Source of the DNA: Gossypium raimondii
Lineage: Eukaryota > Streptophyta > Magnoliopsida > Malvales > Malvaceae
Reading direction: 5' to 3'
DNA length: 64,000 nucleotides
Assembly (NCBI RefSeq): GCF_025698545.1
Contig: NC_068565.1
Coordinates: 2,108,001 to 2,172,000 of the forward strand
Each line of letters opens with the position of its first letter. Positions within the stretch are counted from its first letter, which is position 1. The notes under the pieces are model-generated. The model did no database searches. It saw only the letters and a list, made by a program, of their open reading frames with translations, and was not told the origin of the DNA. The translations under genes and the position numbers were made by a program. Of the stretch, positions 46,688-58,103 are shown piece by piece.

Positions 46688-47386
46688 TATCATCGTCAAA
46701 TCGACAGGTTTATCCTCTTGACATTTCTATATTTAACCATATTTTGGGACCTGATTAGTAGAGCTGCCAATATAGAATTCTTTTAATGAATCATTCTTTG
46801 CTTTATTGTTTGCTCCCACTTCAACTGGTCAAGTGATAAAGTAGAGGGTTTATTTCATAACTTTTTAAGTTAATTTTCGGAGAAGAAAACCATTATTGTG
46901 CTATTATAATAACAATAATAATACTATTTTATATTAAATATTGTAATAATTAGTTTGGTAATTTTTAATATCTTGAACATCGCAACTTTACACCTTAAGT
47001 TTCCAAATTTTGATTTATATTCTCTGATTTAAAAGCAAAGTTTAAATCCTAGTTTGAGACATCCCCAACTAAAATTTTCTGACTTCACCTACGGTTATTC
47101 ATTTATGTTGCATGAAAGTTAGAAGTGTAAATGAGACACTAATATTCACAAATTTGTCTCGGAATATTCTATTTGAACAGCTTGAAAGCTTAATCGAGCT
47201 TTTAATTTGAATATATTTTTATTTTACGAAATTATAATTTTACTCTTTATTTTATAAAGAGCTTCAATATGAATGAGCTTGATATCGAGTAACTTGAAAT
47301 TATAGTTTTATATTTATGATTATCCCTTTATTTTTAGTCTCCCTTGTACCAAAAACAAAATATGAAAACCAGCAGTGTGATTCCCT
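46688..47386. other. Convergent intergenic region, AIG2-like versus lipase genes
   Basis: The two genes converge here, so it should hold both 3' UTRs and polyadenylation sites. 47,150-47,310 has 'gcttgaaagcttaatcgagctt...gagcttgatatcgag', a small fragment of the 'gagctcgag' element family. 46,905-46,930 is an ATA/ATT microsatellite-like run. Confidence 0.5.
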
Positions 47387-50300
47387 TTAATCTTGTAAAA
47401 CATCAAATTTACAATCCTCCTCTTTTTCAAGTTCAATAATTAACAATTCCATCGTTTTCTTATACATTGGCATATAGTGATCATTAATCATGGTTCTTGA
47501 TAGCCGGATCTTACTATACAATTCTCTAGGTGTTTCATATATACGAACCTTACCGTTGTTAGACCCGTCTCCGTTGCCGTCACCATCAAGATCATCTAGG
47601 ACAGCAGCATCCGATGAGGGCATGGCAACAATATGCATAATTCTACCTGGAGGATAGAACCGGAGGTTCTCTGAGGCATCCGAGGAAGAGATTGCACTTC
47701 TACTTTCCGAGGATACATCTGCAGCGATGACATTCTCCTGTTCCGAAATTTCTTTTGCCGCAGCAGCTTCTTCGGCACAGCCATGAAGATCAACTTCGCT
47801 CTCCTGCCTCTTAAGCTCCTTCTCAAGTTCATACCACAACTCACCACCCACAAATTCGTCTGTGGTAGCCGTAGTAATACCTCTATCCATTTCAATTAGG
47901 GGTTCGTCTTCATCGGTGTCATTGTGATCCAAACCGCCACCAGAGTGACAATCCACTTCGGTCACAAGAGCTTTGGAACTTGTTTTAGATGTTAATGAAG
48001 GTTTGGTCATATCATCGCCTTTAGCATTCAATCCCGAAACTACATTCCGACGGCGAGGACCAATGCAAGACCATGAAGTTAGAGATGAGCGGCTTCTTAC
48101 AACAGCTTGAGCAACATTTTGAGCACCTTTCATGACAACCTATAGTGTTAAAAACGAAACAATCCACCCATTATACCAAAAAAACTGGAAAAACTAGAAC
48201 TAGATACAATTTAGTTTGGTTCGGGTTTTTTCTGTTTTTTTTTTTTTAAATTGAGAGTCAAGTGACGCCTATAACTTTATAAAGAGTATAAATAGATGGT
48301 ATTTGAAAGTTTCTTTTTATTAATTTAGAAGTAAAATATTTATTACATTATTTAAAAAGTTAGAAACTAATCGAAAATTAAATAAAATTAAAATTCAATT
48401 TGATTTGAATAATTACGGTTTTTAAACCTAGGCACCAAAAACCAGATCAAATATAGAAATGCGCATAAGATTGTTATAAGTTTTACCTTAGTGCTGCTAG
48501 AAACCGGTCGGAGAAGGGCACCAGCACCGGCGACACTAGCTTTTGCAGTAGCCATCGAGGGAAGACGTGAACCCAGAGCAGTAGCAGAACGGTAAACAAC
48601 ATTAAGAACCTTGGTTCGTTCAACTTGATCCCTCAAATCATTTAACCACGATGACGTCGTAACCTGAGTGTAAATGTCGGATGCAATCAGAATTTTTTAA
48701 GTTGTTTCATGTATTTGGAGGATACTTGAATCGAAGTTGGACAAGAGGACTTCAAAAGAAATGAAGAATTAGAGCAAACATTAACAATGAGAAGTACCTC
48801 GGTGCGAAGATCATCAACGGAAGCAGCTGAGAAAGTAGGCACTAAATCAGAGCCATTGATGATAGTTGTAATGAAGTGTTTGCCTGATTCCGCTAAATCC
48901 CATGTCATACACGCAGCTGCAACATTAGACAGTAGTGTAATCAATTTCTTAGCCTCATCAAGCATATGAATATTAGAACCTTTTACTAATCGCAAAAAGC
49001 GTTTGTAATTGGATTTAGGTACGAGTGTCGGATAGAAAAATGTGTCTAATACGAGCATGGCTTATTGTGGAAATGATGAGGATTTACATCATCATTTACA
49101 CTAGGCTTAGCTATGAAACGATAATATGTTGGAAACGTTTTACCAGGGGCAAATGTAAAACAAGTGGTGGAGGCAGCAAACTCCTTATGTTCCCGAAGAA
49201 TGTAGGTTAGTAATGCTGCTGTACCACCTCCAAGCGAATGCCCCACAATCTGAAAGTTACAAACACAGTTCTAAATATCATTTCCAATCATCCAATCACA
49301 AAAGTATATAATTTCAACAAAAATAAGGAGGAAATGGCAATAGGGTGGAGTGGGGTGGAGCGATCTTTCCCTCACCCTGATCCTGATTTGATATACCCAC
49401 AGCATTACTTTATCTCAACCACCTCGAAATTACCCGCCTCGAATCCAATTCGGAAAATTGAACTATATTCAACTCTGACCTGACCCAAAATACCACAATC
49501 TTTTTCTTTTTCTATCAAAAAAGGATAATAAATTTTAATTTTTTTGTTATTTTTAATGATACTATTAATTATTTTCTAAATATAATTATGCTAATATTAA
49601 TATAACTTTTATTATAATTTTAAACTAACATTATATAAAGGGTATTTGGGTAACTATCTTGGGGCACCAGTTTTTCTTAAATCCAAACCTGACTTGAAGA
49701 ATTAAACTGCCCCGAAACCTACTTTTTCTAAAAGAAAAATCCTATCGGATCGGGTCAGAACTGTCGGGTCTGTTTTTTTTTTTTTTTTGGCCATCATTAG
49801 CTACAGCTAAGTTCAGTAAGGCCATACTTCAAGGAACAAAATAATAAAATTTAGGCATTAACAAAATATAAAAGATAGCAAATTTCTAAGTGATATCAAA
49901 TTTTTTAACACCATACTCAGTGGTGGAGCTACTAAGAGATCCAGGGGACCATTGCCTCCCCAAGATCTGAGATTTTTCAATTTCCCCTTTATATACATAC
50001 TATGGAATAGGTCCCTTCAATATTTTTATAGTATTAAAAATAATGTTTTAAAAAAGTTCTTCTTGATAAAAATAAAGGGAATTTTTTTTTGAAAAAGCCA
50101 AATTTTGAGAATAAAAATTGGAATATAAAAAGAGCCGTCTCCACTCTTGGCACTCACACTACTTTCTCATCTCTTCTCCTTAAAAAAAATTACGAAGCAT
50201 GTCTAATTTTAGCTTGACCCTCCTAAGATTAATATCTTGACTCCGCCAATGACTATATTGATATCAAAATTAATGCTATAATTAGAAATTTTGGTTTTCT

Positions 50301-52899
50301 TTTTCGAGCGCGTGGTAGAATTTTAGGGGCTTTTTCATGGAAGGAAAGTGGAAAACGAAAACAGTTGGCAAATTACCTCAACTTTGTAGTCAGGGTATTG
50401 AGCAATAGCCTTGAGAAGGCAAGGGGCAGTGAGCTTTGCAATCCAACGAGCAGCAGCCACCATTCCGCAATGCGCATATCCTAAGACGAGGTTGCTAACC
50501 CCACCATCATGTAAAACTGAATGGTGGAAAGGCACCACTGCACCTGTTGCTGCTGTTAGTGTATCTTTAATGCTGTGTGTACCACGTATCAATAGAAGGA
50601 AACACTTCGAATTTTCATCACGTATGATGGTGAATGCTGGTTTCATAAGCTGCAATTAATTGTTCCCAAAATAATTAATTGAAACAGATAAAAACAACAC
50701 ATGCCACATAACTATCCTCGGTAACATAAAATCCAGGTTGGATTTGTTGCTAACCTATGTTATTCAGTATGAGTGCCAAATGCAAATCTTTTTTTAAGTT
50801 TTTCAAGTATTGACATAACGATAATTTAGCTCCTAATGGTTTTTTATTTTGTCATTTTGCTCCTCATTCTTTTTTCTGGATATTTTGTCAAATTACTTTG
50901 TTTCAAACGGAAAAGCTAACTGAATTATTAAAATTTTAACAACATTGATATGATAACTTACACGTTACACGTTAGTCTGTATATACTTCATAAGAATTCA
51001 AAAGAAATTAAAAAGTATATATTAAAAATTCAATAAGATGTCAAAAAGTTAATAAATTTATTTTAAAAATATCCATATTAATAATAAAGTGCACGTAAGT
51101 TGCCACGCAGCTCTCACAACAATGCTATTAAAATTTTAATAGTTCAATTATTTTTCATCTAAAACAAAAAATTTAAATAAAATTTGAAGGTTGAGGACCA
51201 AAATAATCCAAAAATAAAATGAGAGCTAAAATGACAAAATGAATAAATTTTAAAGCCTAAATTTATCTTTATGCCTTCAAGGATTTAATGGGTTCTTAAA
51301 TGGTCAAATTCTCGTACCCATATCTAGATAAACATAGGATACTAAGTTACCTCAATAAAAATGTGCTACCTTGAGTATGGCAAAAGTTAAAACATTTCTA
51401 CCTACACCAAAGAATAGTTCCATGTGGATATGCAAGCCTATATCGACACAATGAGAGATGCTCTTTTGGTTCTAATAAGCTAAAGTTCGTAATATCTTCC
51501 AATTTAATTAACTAGGATTTGGAGATATCGGTAATTTAAGAAAAGTATAGATAATAATAACAACAACAATAACAATAATAATAATAGTTTTGAGGGCAAT
51601 GGGTAATCTTTTACGTCCTCTCATTCTTTCCCCCACAACTAAGACTCGTTAGATATGTTACCTTGTGCTTAAAGTTAAGATATTCATTGAACCTCATGTG
51701 TTGGCCTAATAGTTAGGGTGTTCATCTCTCCAATTATTGTCTAGGTTCGAGTCACGTTAGTCGCGTCGCTGTTAAGGCTTTACCCTCATTTTGTAATTCA
51801 AAAAAAAAAAAAAACTAATACATTCATTCAGTATCCCTGTTTGATTTCAAGCTATCCTAAAACATTTACTCATTCAATGACTTAAGAACTAGGAGGTGAG
51901 GACCAGACATGTAAAACGAGTACATAATATGGATCTAACAAGTAACAACACAAAAAGTTTTTTTAATAATTATCAAGTCTAGCTTGAGTTTGAGTTATTG
52001 ATTTAGCAGACTACAAATATTGTAATATTCAATTTACGGTTGGCGTGCCTAATCGAGCTTTATATTTTAATATATTTTTATATTATGAATTTTTATTTTT
52101 ATTTTTATTGTATAGAAAAAGCTTAAATGCAAGCTCGAGTAACTCTGATTAAAACTCAAATTGAAATCAAACTTAAAAAATCAAATATCAACTTTTGAAT
52201 TTCGAGCACAACTCGAGCTTACCTGCTACGCTAAATCCATCTAACAAAAAGCTTCCATTTACATGTAAAATTAAAACAATAAACAAATGCTTTTAAGTTT
52301 TCAAGTGAATAACATACCCCTGCTTTAGGCTTATGAAGAAGAGCATCTTCCTCTGAATAACCTGCAGAGTCTAAAAACACCGGAAATGGCTTCTTCGAGA
52401 AAAGCCTACAAAGAGTTAACAGCCTTAGCAGATTATTCAACTCCTTTTTAATCTCTTCACCCTTAAGTTCCACACAATTATCACCTGCATATACACTTGC
52501 CACTTCGAAATTTCCCTAAAAAAAAAACCAAAAAGAAGTTATCTAATACATAACTTCTTATCTTAATCTCAAAACGAAAGTGTGCCCTGGCATTTTACGA
52601 ACCTGTCTCCGCATGAGATAATTAATGCCAAAAGCCAAATCTCCGATCGGCCATTTTCCAAGAGTCTCCGAGTATGTGAATCGGAGAGTCTCCGATATCG
52701 TAGCAATTGCTTCGAGCCACGTAGCGGGAGCTTGAGCTGGTCTCCTAACAATTCTCCGCTTTACCGATCTGCTCGATTTTGATAAATCCTCGTCTTCTTC
52801 ACTGCCTACGCCGTCGGTTTTAACTTCCGATTTCCTCAACCAGACGTAGTATAGTATCACCGCCGCTCCCGCTGCCGTCGCCATTGTTCCGGCGGCCAT
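47387..52899 (-). CDS. Class 3 lipase with mono/diacylglycerol lipase N-terminal region
   Basis: Alpha/beta hydrolase expected to cleave acylglycerols. Plant relatives are often annotated as 'calmodulin-binding heat-shock protein', because of an old cDNA, or as sn1-specific DAG lipase-like. Seven coding exons on the minus strand, in transcript order: 52899-52603, 52515-52318, 50649-50377, 49249-49144, 48916-48798, 48663-48487, 48139-47387. They give 640 residues. A hydrophobic N-terminal segment (about 5-20) could be a membrane anchor. Motifs: oxyanion LLLIRGTHS (exon 3), nucleophile elbow GHSLGGG with S261 (exon 4), likely acid D315 in NGSDLVPTFS (exon 5), likely catalytic H559 in PPGRIMHIVAMP (exon 7). 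A low-complexity acidic insert separates the catalytic Asp and His. All splice sites are GT-AG and in phase. Introns hold a foldback element and a SINE. Confidence 0.92.
49920..50250. mobile_element. 'gtggagct' family element in lipase intron 3
   Basis: 'gtggtggagctactaagagatccaggggaccattgcctcccc...gagatttttcaatttcccctttatatac' near the left, and 'ttttagcttgaccctcctaagattaatatcttgactccgccaatgac' near the right, as in the 'gggYgaagcc' family (right end 'ggctccgcc'-like). It sits in the intron at 49,250-50,376. Confidence 0.5.
50811..51275. mobile_element. Foldback (Mutator-like) MITE in lipase intron 2
   Basis: 465 bp. The left arm ('tgacataacgataatttagc', 'attttgtcattttgctcctcatt') pairs with the right arm ('aatgagagctaaaatgacaaaat', 'gcctaaatttatctttatgcc'). 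Flanks 'ttcaagtat' (50,802-50,810) and 'ttcaaggat' (51,276-51,284) agree at 8 of 9, a 9-bp duplication. The intron is 1,668 bp, and this element accounts for over a quarter of it. Confidence 0.78.
51690..51816 (+). mobile_element. tRNA-derived SINE, family S-B, with poly-A tail
   Basis: A-box-like 'taatagttagggtgttc', B-box 'ggttcgagtc', then about 50 bp and a terminal A-run (51,801-51,814). 'attcatt' lies just left (51,682-51,688) and again to the right (51,822-51,828), a possible target duplication. It lies in lipase intron 2, opposite in strand to the gene. Its start 'ggttaagggtgttca' style matches the copy at 59.9 kb. Confidence 0.65.
51980..52225. mobile_element. 'cgagcttgag' element fragment in lipase intron 2
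   Basis: 'tcaagtctagcttgagtttgag' and 'atgcaagctcgagtaactctg...ttcgagcacaactcgagcttacc' are loosely complementary. Same family as the elements at 34.85 and 46.0 kb; ends are degraded. Confidence 0.4.
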
Positions 52900-53366
52900 C
52901 GTATCAGCTTTTCCGCCGGATCTCTTTAAAGAAACTAAGAGGAAATCTAAAATAAACCGGCGCTGATTCCTGAAAAGGACATTGAAGGATTCAACAAATT
53001 ACGGGAACGGAGGTGTTTCTCCGCCAAATCGATGAGGGCTTTTTCGTCAGTTTGTAGGGAAAAAATAATACTACGTTGTGGAATTGAAAAGGCTCTCTTA
53101 AAAGGTAAAGGATAGGAATTAGGAATTTGAGAGGGCGCGCACGTTAGGCAAACCAAATACAATTATTCTGTCTACAAATAGAATAAAATAAAAACAAGGT
53201 GTTATTTAAATATTTGACAAATTAAAAAATTTTAATATTAATAAATAAATGTATAAGTAATGTAGATCTGTTTAATGATTAAGGTGCTGTGCTGAATTTT
53301 TAATGTTAAAATTTTAATTAATATTTAATTTGAATTATAAAAATTATTTTAGGGTTATAAATATAT
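52900..53366. promoter_or_regulatory. Upstream region of the class 3 lipase gene
   Basis: 52,900-53,165 is of mixed composition and should hold the lipase leader and core promoter (transcribed leftward). 53,170-53,366 is AT-rich. No TATA box stands out. Confidence 0.45.
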
Positions 53367-54139
53367 GGATAAACTATCAAAATAGTCATTTATATTTGAA
53401 ATGTTATGTTTTAGTCATTTACGTTATCACGTTGTAATATTTTAGTCATTAGGCCGTTCATTGTCGTTAACGGTGTAACAGTAAGCTGACGTGGCACGTT
53501 AAGTCATCACTTCAAATAAAAATTTTAGGTTAATTTATACAGCCGGTCCCCATATTTTTTTCGTTTTAAGTAATTTAACTTTTTCCTTTTATATTTTTTT
53601 AACTTTTCTTCTTGTTTATTTTTCTTTCTCTTCTGCTTCTTCCTCTATTTTCCTCCATTCTCTATATCTTTTAACGTAGTTTTTTTTTATATTTTCTATT
53701 TGTTAAAAGTAGTCCCTATATTTTTATTTTTTTGAACAATTTAATTTTTTCGAGTGAGGCGAGCTTGAGCTTGTGGATTAGTTTTAACAAATGGAAAACA
53801 TAAAAAAATATGTTAAAAGAGATGAAGAAGGGAGGAAAACAGAGAGAGAAGCAAAAGAGAATGGAAAAAAAGTTAAAAGAACATAAAAGAAAAAAAATTA
53901 AATTGCTCAAAATGAAAAAATATAGGGACCAATTGTAGAATTTAACCTAAAATTTTCATTTGAAATGATGATTTAACGTGCTACGTCAGCTTATCGTTAC
54001 ACCGTTGACAACAATTAACGGCTCAGTGACTAAAATATTATAACACGATAACGTAAGTGACTAAAACGTAACATTTTAAACATAAGTGATTAAAATGTAA
54101 CCCGAGGCAAACAAAAGTGACTATTTTAGTAGTTTACCC
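53367..54139. mobile_element. Large foldback Mutator-like MITE with perfect 9-bp TSD
   Basis: 773 bp, nearly a complete palindrome. The left end 'ggataaactatcaaaatagt' pairs with the right end 'actattttagtagtttaccc'. The arms pair through 'acgttaagtcatcacttcaaataaaaattttaggtt' / 'aacctaaaattttcatttgaaatgatgatttaacgt' to the centre, where pyrimidine-rich 'ttctttctcttctgcttcttcc' faces purine-rich 'ggaggaaaacagagagagaagc'. A perfect 9-bp duplication 'taaatatat' flanks it (53,358-53,366; 54,140-54,148). No coding capacity. Confidence 0.92.
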
Positions 54140-54321
54140 TAAATATATTGTGTTTGATAAATGTAAATAATACATTTTAAATATTTTCATTTTATATTTT
54201 TACCGTTAATTGTAATTTGAATATAAAAATATCTAGCAAAAATTCAAGTGTTAAATATAAAAATATCATAAAACTAAGAAAAATTAAATATTTTAAGCTA
54301 ATAATGAAATAATTAATTTAA

Positions 54322-54844
54322 CAACTAATTATACTAAACATCCTTGAAACTATGACTCTCATTCTAATCGGTCCTTAAACTTTAAAACATCATAATTACA
54401 TCTTTAAACTATCGATGCTATATCAATAAAGTCCTTTCATTACTAAAATCATTAATTTCATTGTTAAATGATACGTTAAATTTTATGTGACATAATTTAA
54501 AATAAAAACTTAAATAAAAATTAATATTGTAAAAAATCTCGGTTTTAAAGTTTTCGATGCTTTTATAAAATTATAGTTCACTCTCTCTTTTCTCGATTTT
54601 ACTTTATTTTTAGTTTTTAAAATTAAAATGTTGCTGCAACATTTTACTTTTCTTTAAAATTTTCATTTTAATTATGTCACATAAGATTTTACATGTCATT
54701 TAATGGTTAAATTAGGAATCTCAATAAAGGAAGGGCTTGATTGATATAACATTGATAGTTTGGGAATGTAATTAGAAGTTTTGAAGTTTAAGGATCGATT
54801 TAAAATGAAGGTCGTAGTTTAGGGATGTTTGATGCAATTAACTC
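54322..54844. mobile_element. Foldback Mutator-like MITE with perfect 9-bp TSD
   Basis: 523 bp. The left arm 'actaaacatccttgaaact' pairs with the right arm 'agtttagggatgtttgatgc', and 'ccttaaactttaaaacatc' pairs with 'gaagtttaagg'. It is flanked by perfect 'ttaatttaa' (54,313-54,321; 54,845-54,853). The empty site is visible at about 55,108 in the duplicated flank. Confidence 0.85.
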
Positions 54845-55300
54845 TTAATTTAAATTATTTTGGATTGATTTACAATTTAAAGGATAATAAATAATGTAAA
54901 AAAAAACCTAACTAAAGTATGAATTGACTACATGAATTCTTTATTTAAGTGATAAGTCACACCCTTATTTATTTATATCTTTCAATGGCTTTTCATTGGA
55001 AAATTTCCATCAAATGGTTTTTTTGTTTAATTATTAGAAAGAACTAAAATTGATAACAATAAATAAAAATATTTTTAACAATATCCAAACCAATAATAAA
55101 TATAATTAATTTAAATTATTTTGGATTGATTTGCAATTTAAAGAATAATAAATAATGTAAAATAAAAAACTAAAGTATAAAATAAATAAATTGCAAGTTT
55201 TCTTTATTTAAGTGATAAGTCACCCTTATTAACTCATATTTTTCAATGGCTTTTCATTGAATTTTTTTATTAAATGGTTTTGATATTTAGAAGGACTAAC
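54845..55300. repeat. 260-bp tandem duplication
   Basis: Two copies, starting at about 54,848 and 55,108, share 'aatttaaattattttggattgattt', 'ggataataaataatgtaaa', 'tttatttaagtgataagtcac' and 'tttcaatggcttttcattg'. A shorter third piece ('ttattaagtgataagtcacc') lies near 55,315. Confidence 0.85.
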
Positions 55301-55577
55301 ATTGATATTTGATTATTAAGTGATAAGTCACCTTTTATATATTTATTGGTGTACAAGTTCCATTCCACCTCCTACTTAGAGGTAAAATAAGGAATTTTTA
55401 AGGAAAATAAAATTTTAAAAGAGCCAAAGTTTAAATTTTTTATTAATAAATTTTTAATAAATTTTAAATTAAATAATTAATTATTTGATATTTGTCCAAT
55501 TTAATCAAGGGGTCAAGCATTCTCTATAAATTACATAAATATATTAAACAAGCCTATAATATAAGTAGTATAAAATA

Positions 55578-56339
55578 GGCTTAATATCATATTTGGTATC
55601 TGAACTTACCACTTTTTTCTAATTTGGTACATAAACTTTTTGTCCAATTTGGTACCCAAGCTTAACACTTTTTCCTAATTTGGTACCTAAACTTGACATT
55701 TTTCTTAAGTTGGTACTTAATCTTTTTGGGGTATAATTTGGTACTTGAACTTATTTTTTTCCTAATTTGGTATCTAATCTTTTTTGTTCGATTTAATACT
55801 TGAACTTGTCAAACATTTTACAAATTACTCCAATATACTAACAATACTATTTTTATGAGGTAGCAAAAATAATTAATGTATGACCGATATGTGACAGATG
55901 ATATAATTTTTTATTTTATATGTTCAATAACTTTTACTTTTAATTAATTAATTGAAAATAATAAATTTCTTTTTATTTGGGTTTTCAAAACTTCTTTTTC
56001 TTATTTAATATTAATTCGTTAACATGAATTTACTCTAATACCGACAATATTTTTGTAGCATAACAAAAAAATTAACACCATTAATGTTTTGCATAATTTG
56101 TATAACATTTAATAAATTTAGGTACTAAATTAAACCTAAAAAAGCTCGGTATCATATTAGGAAAAATATCAAGTTCAAGTACCAAATAGGGCCCAAAAGT
56201 TTATGTACCAAATTAAGAAAAATGTCAAGTTCATGTATCAAATTAAGCCAAAAAAAATTTGTATCAAATTAAGCCAAAAAAAATTAAGTACCATATTAAA
56301 AAAAATATCAAATTCATGTACCAAATATTATATTAAACC
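55578..56339. mobile_element. Large foldback Mutator-like MITE of 'tttggtacct' modules, perfect 9-bp TSD
   Basis: 762 bp. Ends are 'ggcttaatatcatatttggt' and 'accaaatattatattaaacc'. Each arm is itself a series of modules ('aatttggtacctaaacttgac' left, 'gtcaagttcatgtatcaaatta' right). A perfect 9-bp duplication 'tataaaata' flanks it (55,569-55,577; 56,340-56,348). Confidence 0.9.
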
Positions 56340-56411
56340 TATAAAATACAAAACAAACACGATATTGATTTCACAAATTATTATTTCTAGATCCAACTTC
56401 CAAGTATTGAC

Positions 56412-56785
56412 TAGAGGTGCTCATGGGCCGGGCCGGGTTCGGGCCGGGCTCATAAAAAATTTCGGCCCAGGCCATTTTTTTAATAAATACTAAAAATTTA
56501 TTTTAAAAATTAAAAAAAGTATTTTAAAAATATTTTAAAATTAAAAAAATTTTAAAAAAAGTATTTTAAAAATATTTTAAAATTAAAAAATGTAAAAAAA
56601 ATAAATATATTTATTATATCGGGCCCGGACCAAAAAAGTGATGCCCGAGGCCCTGTCCATTTTCTAAACGGGCCTAATTTTTTTGCCCAAACCCATATTT
56701 TAGGCCTATATTTTTACCCAAACCCTCCCATATTTCGGGCGGGCCGTCGGGCCGGGCTGGGACACCCGGCCCATGAGCACCTCTA
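56412..56785. mobile_element. GC-rich hAT-like MITE, copy 3, with 8-bp TSD
   Basis: 374 bp. Perfect terminal inverted repeats 'tagaggtgctcatgggccgg' and 'ccggcccatgagcacctcta'. A perfect 8-bp duplication 'gtattgac' flanks it (56,404-56,411; 56,786-56,793). It is in the opposite internal orientation to copy 2. Confidence 0.93.
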
Positions 56786-56793
56786 GTATTGAC

Positions 56794-57697
56794 CCATGAT
56801 TTTTTAATAAAATTATTGGTATCATTATAATACATTTAGACGAGTTGTTAGGATTTCGAATAAGACTAAATGAGATGACATTGAAACCAATAATTAGTTA
56901 GTGGAAACATAAGAGTGTTCAATTGTTCAACAGTTGCTTTCATTTGATTTATTACATTTACATCTAGTGTTTCAACTTTCTACACATTTTCTACTTTATA
57001 AATTTATTTCTATATATTACATCTTTCCGTAACTTTTCTACTCATCATGCATCTCAAATAATATTTTTCTTAGTTAGCAAATTGCATAACGGGTCTATTC
57101 ATTAATTGTCATATTAAGTCTCAACCATCATGTCTGACATGAAATGATTTGGGGTACATCATAATGCATGAAAAAATTGAAAAGATTTAACACAAATATT
57201 TTACGTGAAAAAACCCTCCGAAGAAGATAGAAAATCACGGGTAAATATAATATCACTAAAACGTAAAAAATGAATAGTACGCAAGATAGAGATAAAACTA
57301 AACCCGAAACCCAAAATAAGAACCCTCAAGACGTAAACACAAAATTCTCTAAAAACTTATAAAAGCTAATACCTAAATGTGCTATGAGTTGTTTTTCTAA
57401 GATAGAAAAAGAGTCTATTTATAAGCTAAATTCGAAATCAAATAATATTAAAATAATCCACACTAATTAAAGCTTAAGTGAAAAACTAAAAATAGAGTTT
57501 AATTGGAAGAAAAAAAAACCCAAAACAAATGCTAGGCATAATAACTCCACAACCAACTCAACATGTGACATGTGGCATGTTGAGACACAAGACATTAAAG
57601 GCTAGGAGCCTAAGGAGAGAGAAGCAACCATTACATTCCTTCTTGCCTACAAAAACTTCTACTCCCTTACTCTATAATTCTCACAACTCTTTCTATC
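56794..57697. other. Intergenic DNA, no gene recognised
   Basis: 57,170-57,340 ('gaaaaaaccctccgaagaagatagaaaatcacgggtaaatata', 'acgcaagatagagataaaac') resembles a piece of LTR retrotransposon, a known type of plant repeat phrase. No ends or second copy were found. A 78-codon frame at 57,529 has no domain. Confidence 0.35.
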
Positions 57698-58103
57698 TAG
57701 GGATGTTTAAACGATCGGTTCAGTTAATACCTAAATTAAATTACTCGAAATGTAAAAATTTTTAACCATTAACCGAACTGAATTTTTTTTCAAATATATT
57801 AACCGAATCGAAATATATTCAAATCAAAAGAAGTATAAAACATATAAAAAAATACATTGTTAATGTTCATTTCTTTTTTTTTAATAGTTCAAAAAACTAT
57901 GTAAGTATTGAAAGTTAACAACCAAACACTATATTACTTATTTCGGTTAATTACTTGTTTTTGAACCGAATTACCTGATAATCAAAATTTTAAAAAATTA
58001 TTAATTGACCTCCAGCTGAACTAAATTCGACCACCGATCGATTAACCAAACTAGATTGGTTCGGTCGGTTAATTCGATTTTAATCAAACTATGAACACAA
58101 CTA
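57698..58103. mobile_element. hAT-like MITE with 'tagggatgtt' end
   Basis: 406 bp beginning 'tagggatgtttaaacgatcggttcag' and ending 'aactatgaacacaacta' (a degraded 'gaacatcccta'). Flanks 'tttctatc' (57,690-57,697) and 'ttcctatc' (58,104-58,111) match at 7 of 8. It shares its interior with the element at 7.66-8.12 kb. Confidence 0.7.

Noticed and set aside
56203-56493. 96-codon open frame rich in Lys, Ile and Tyr
   Set aside because: It spans the right arm of one transposon and the start of another. It is a translated repeat, not a gene.
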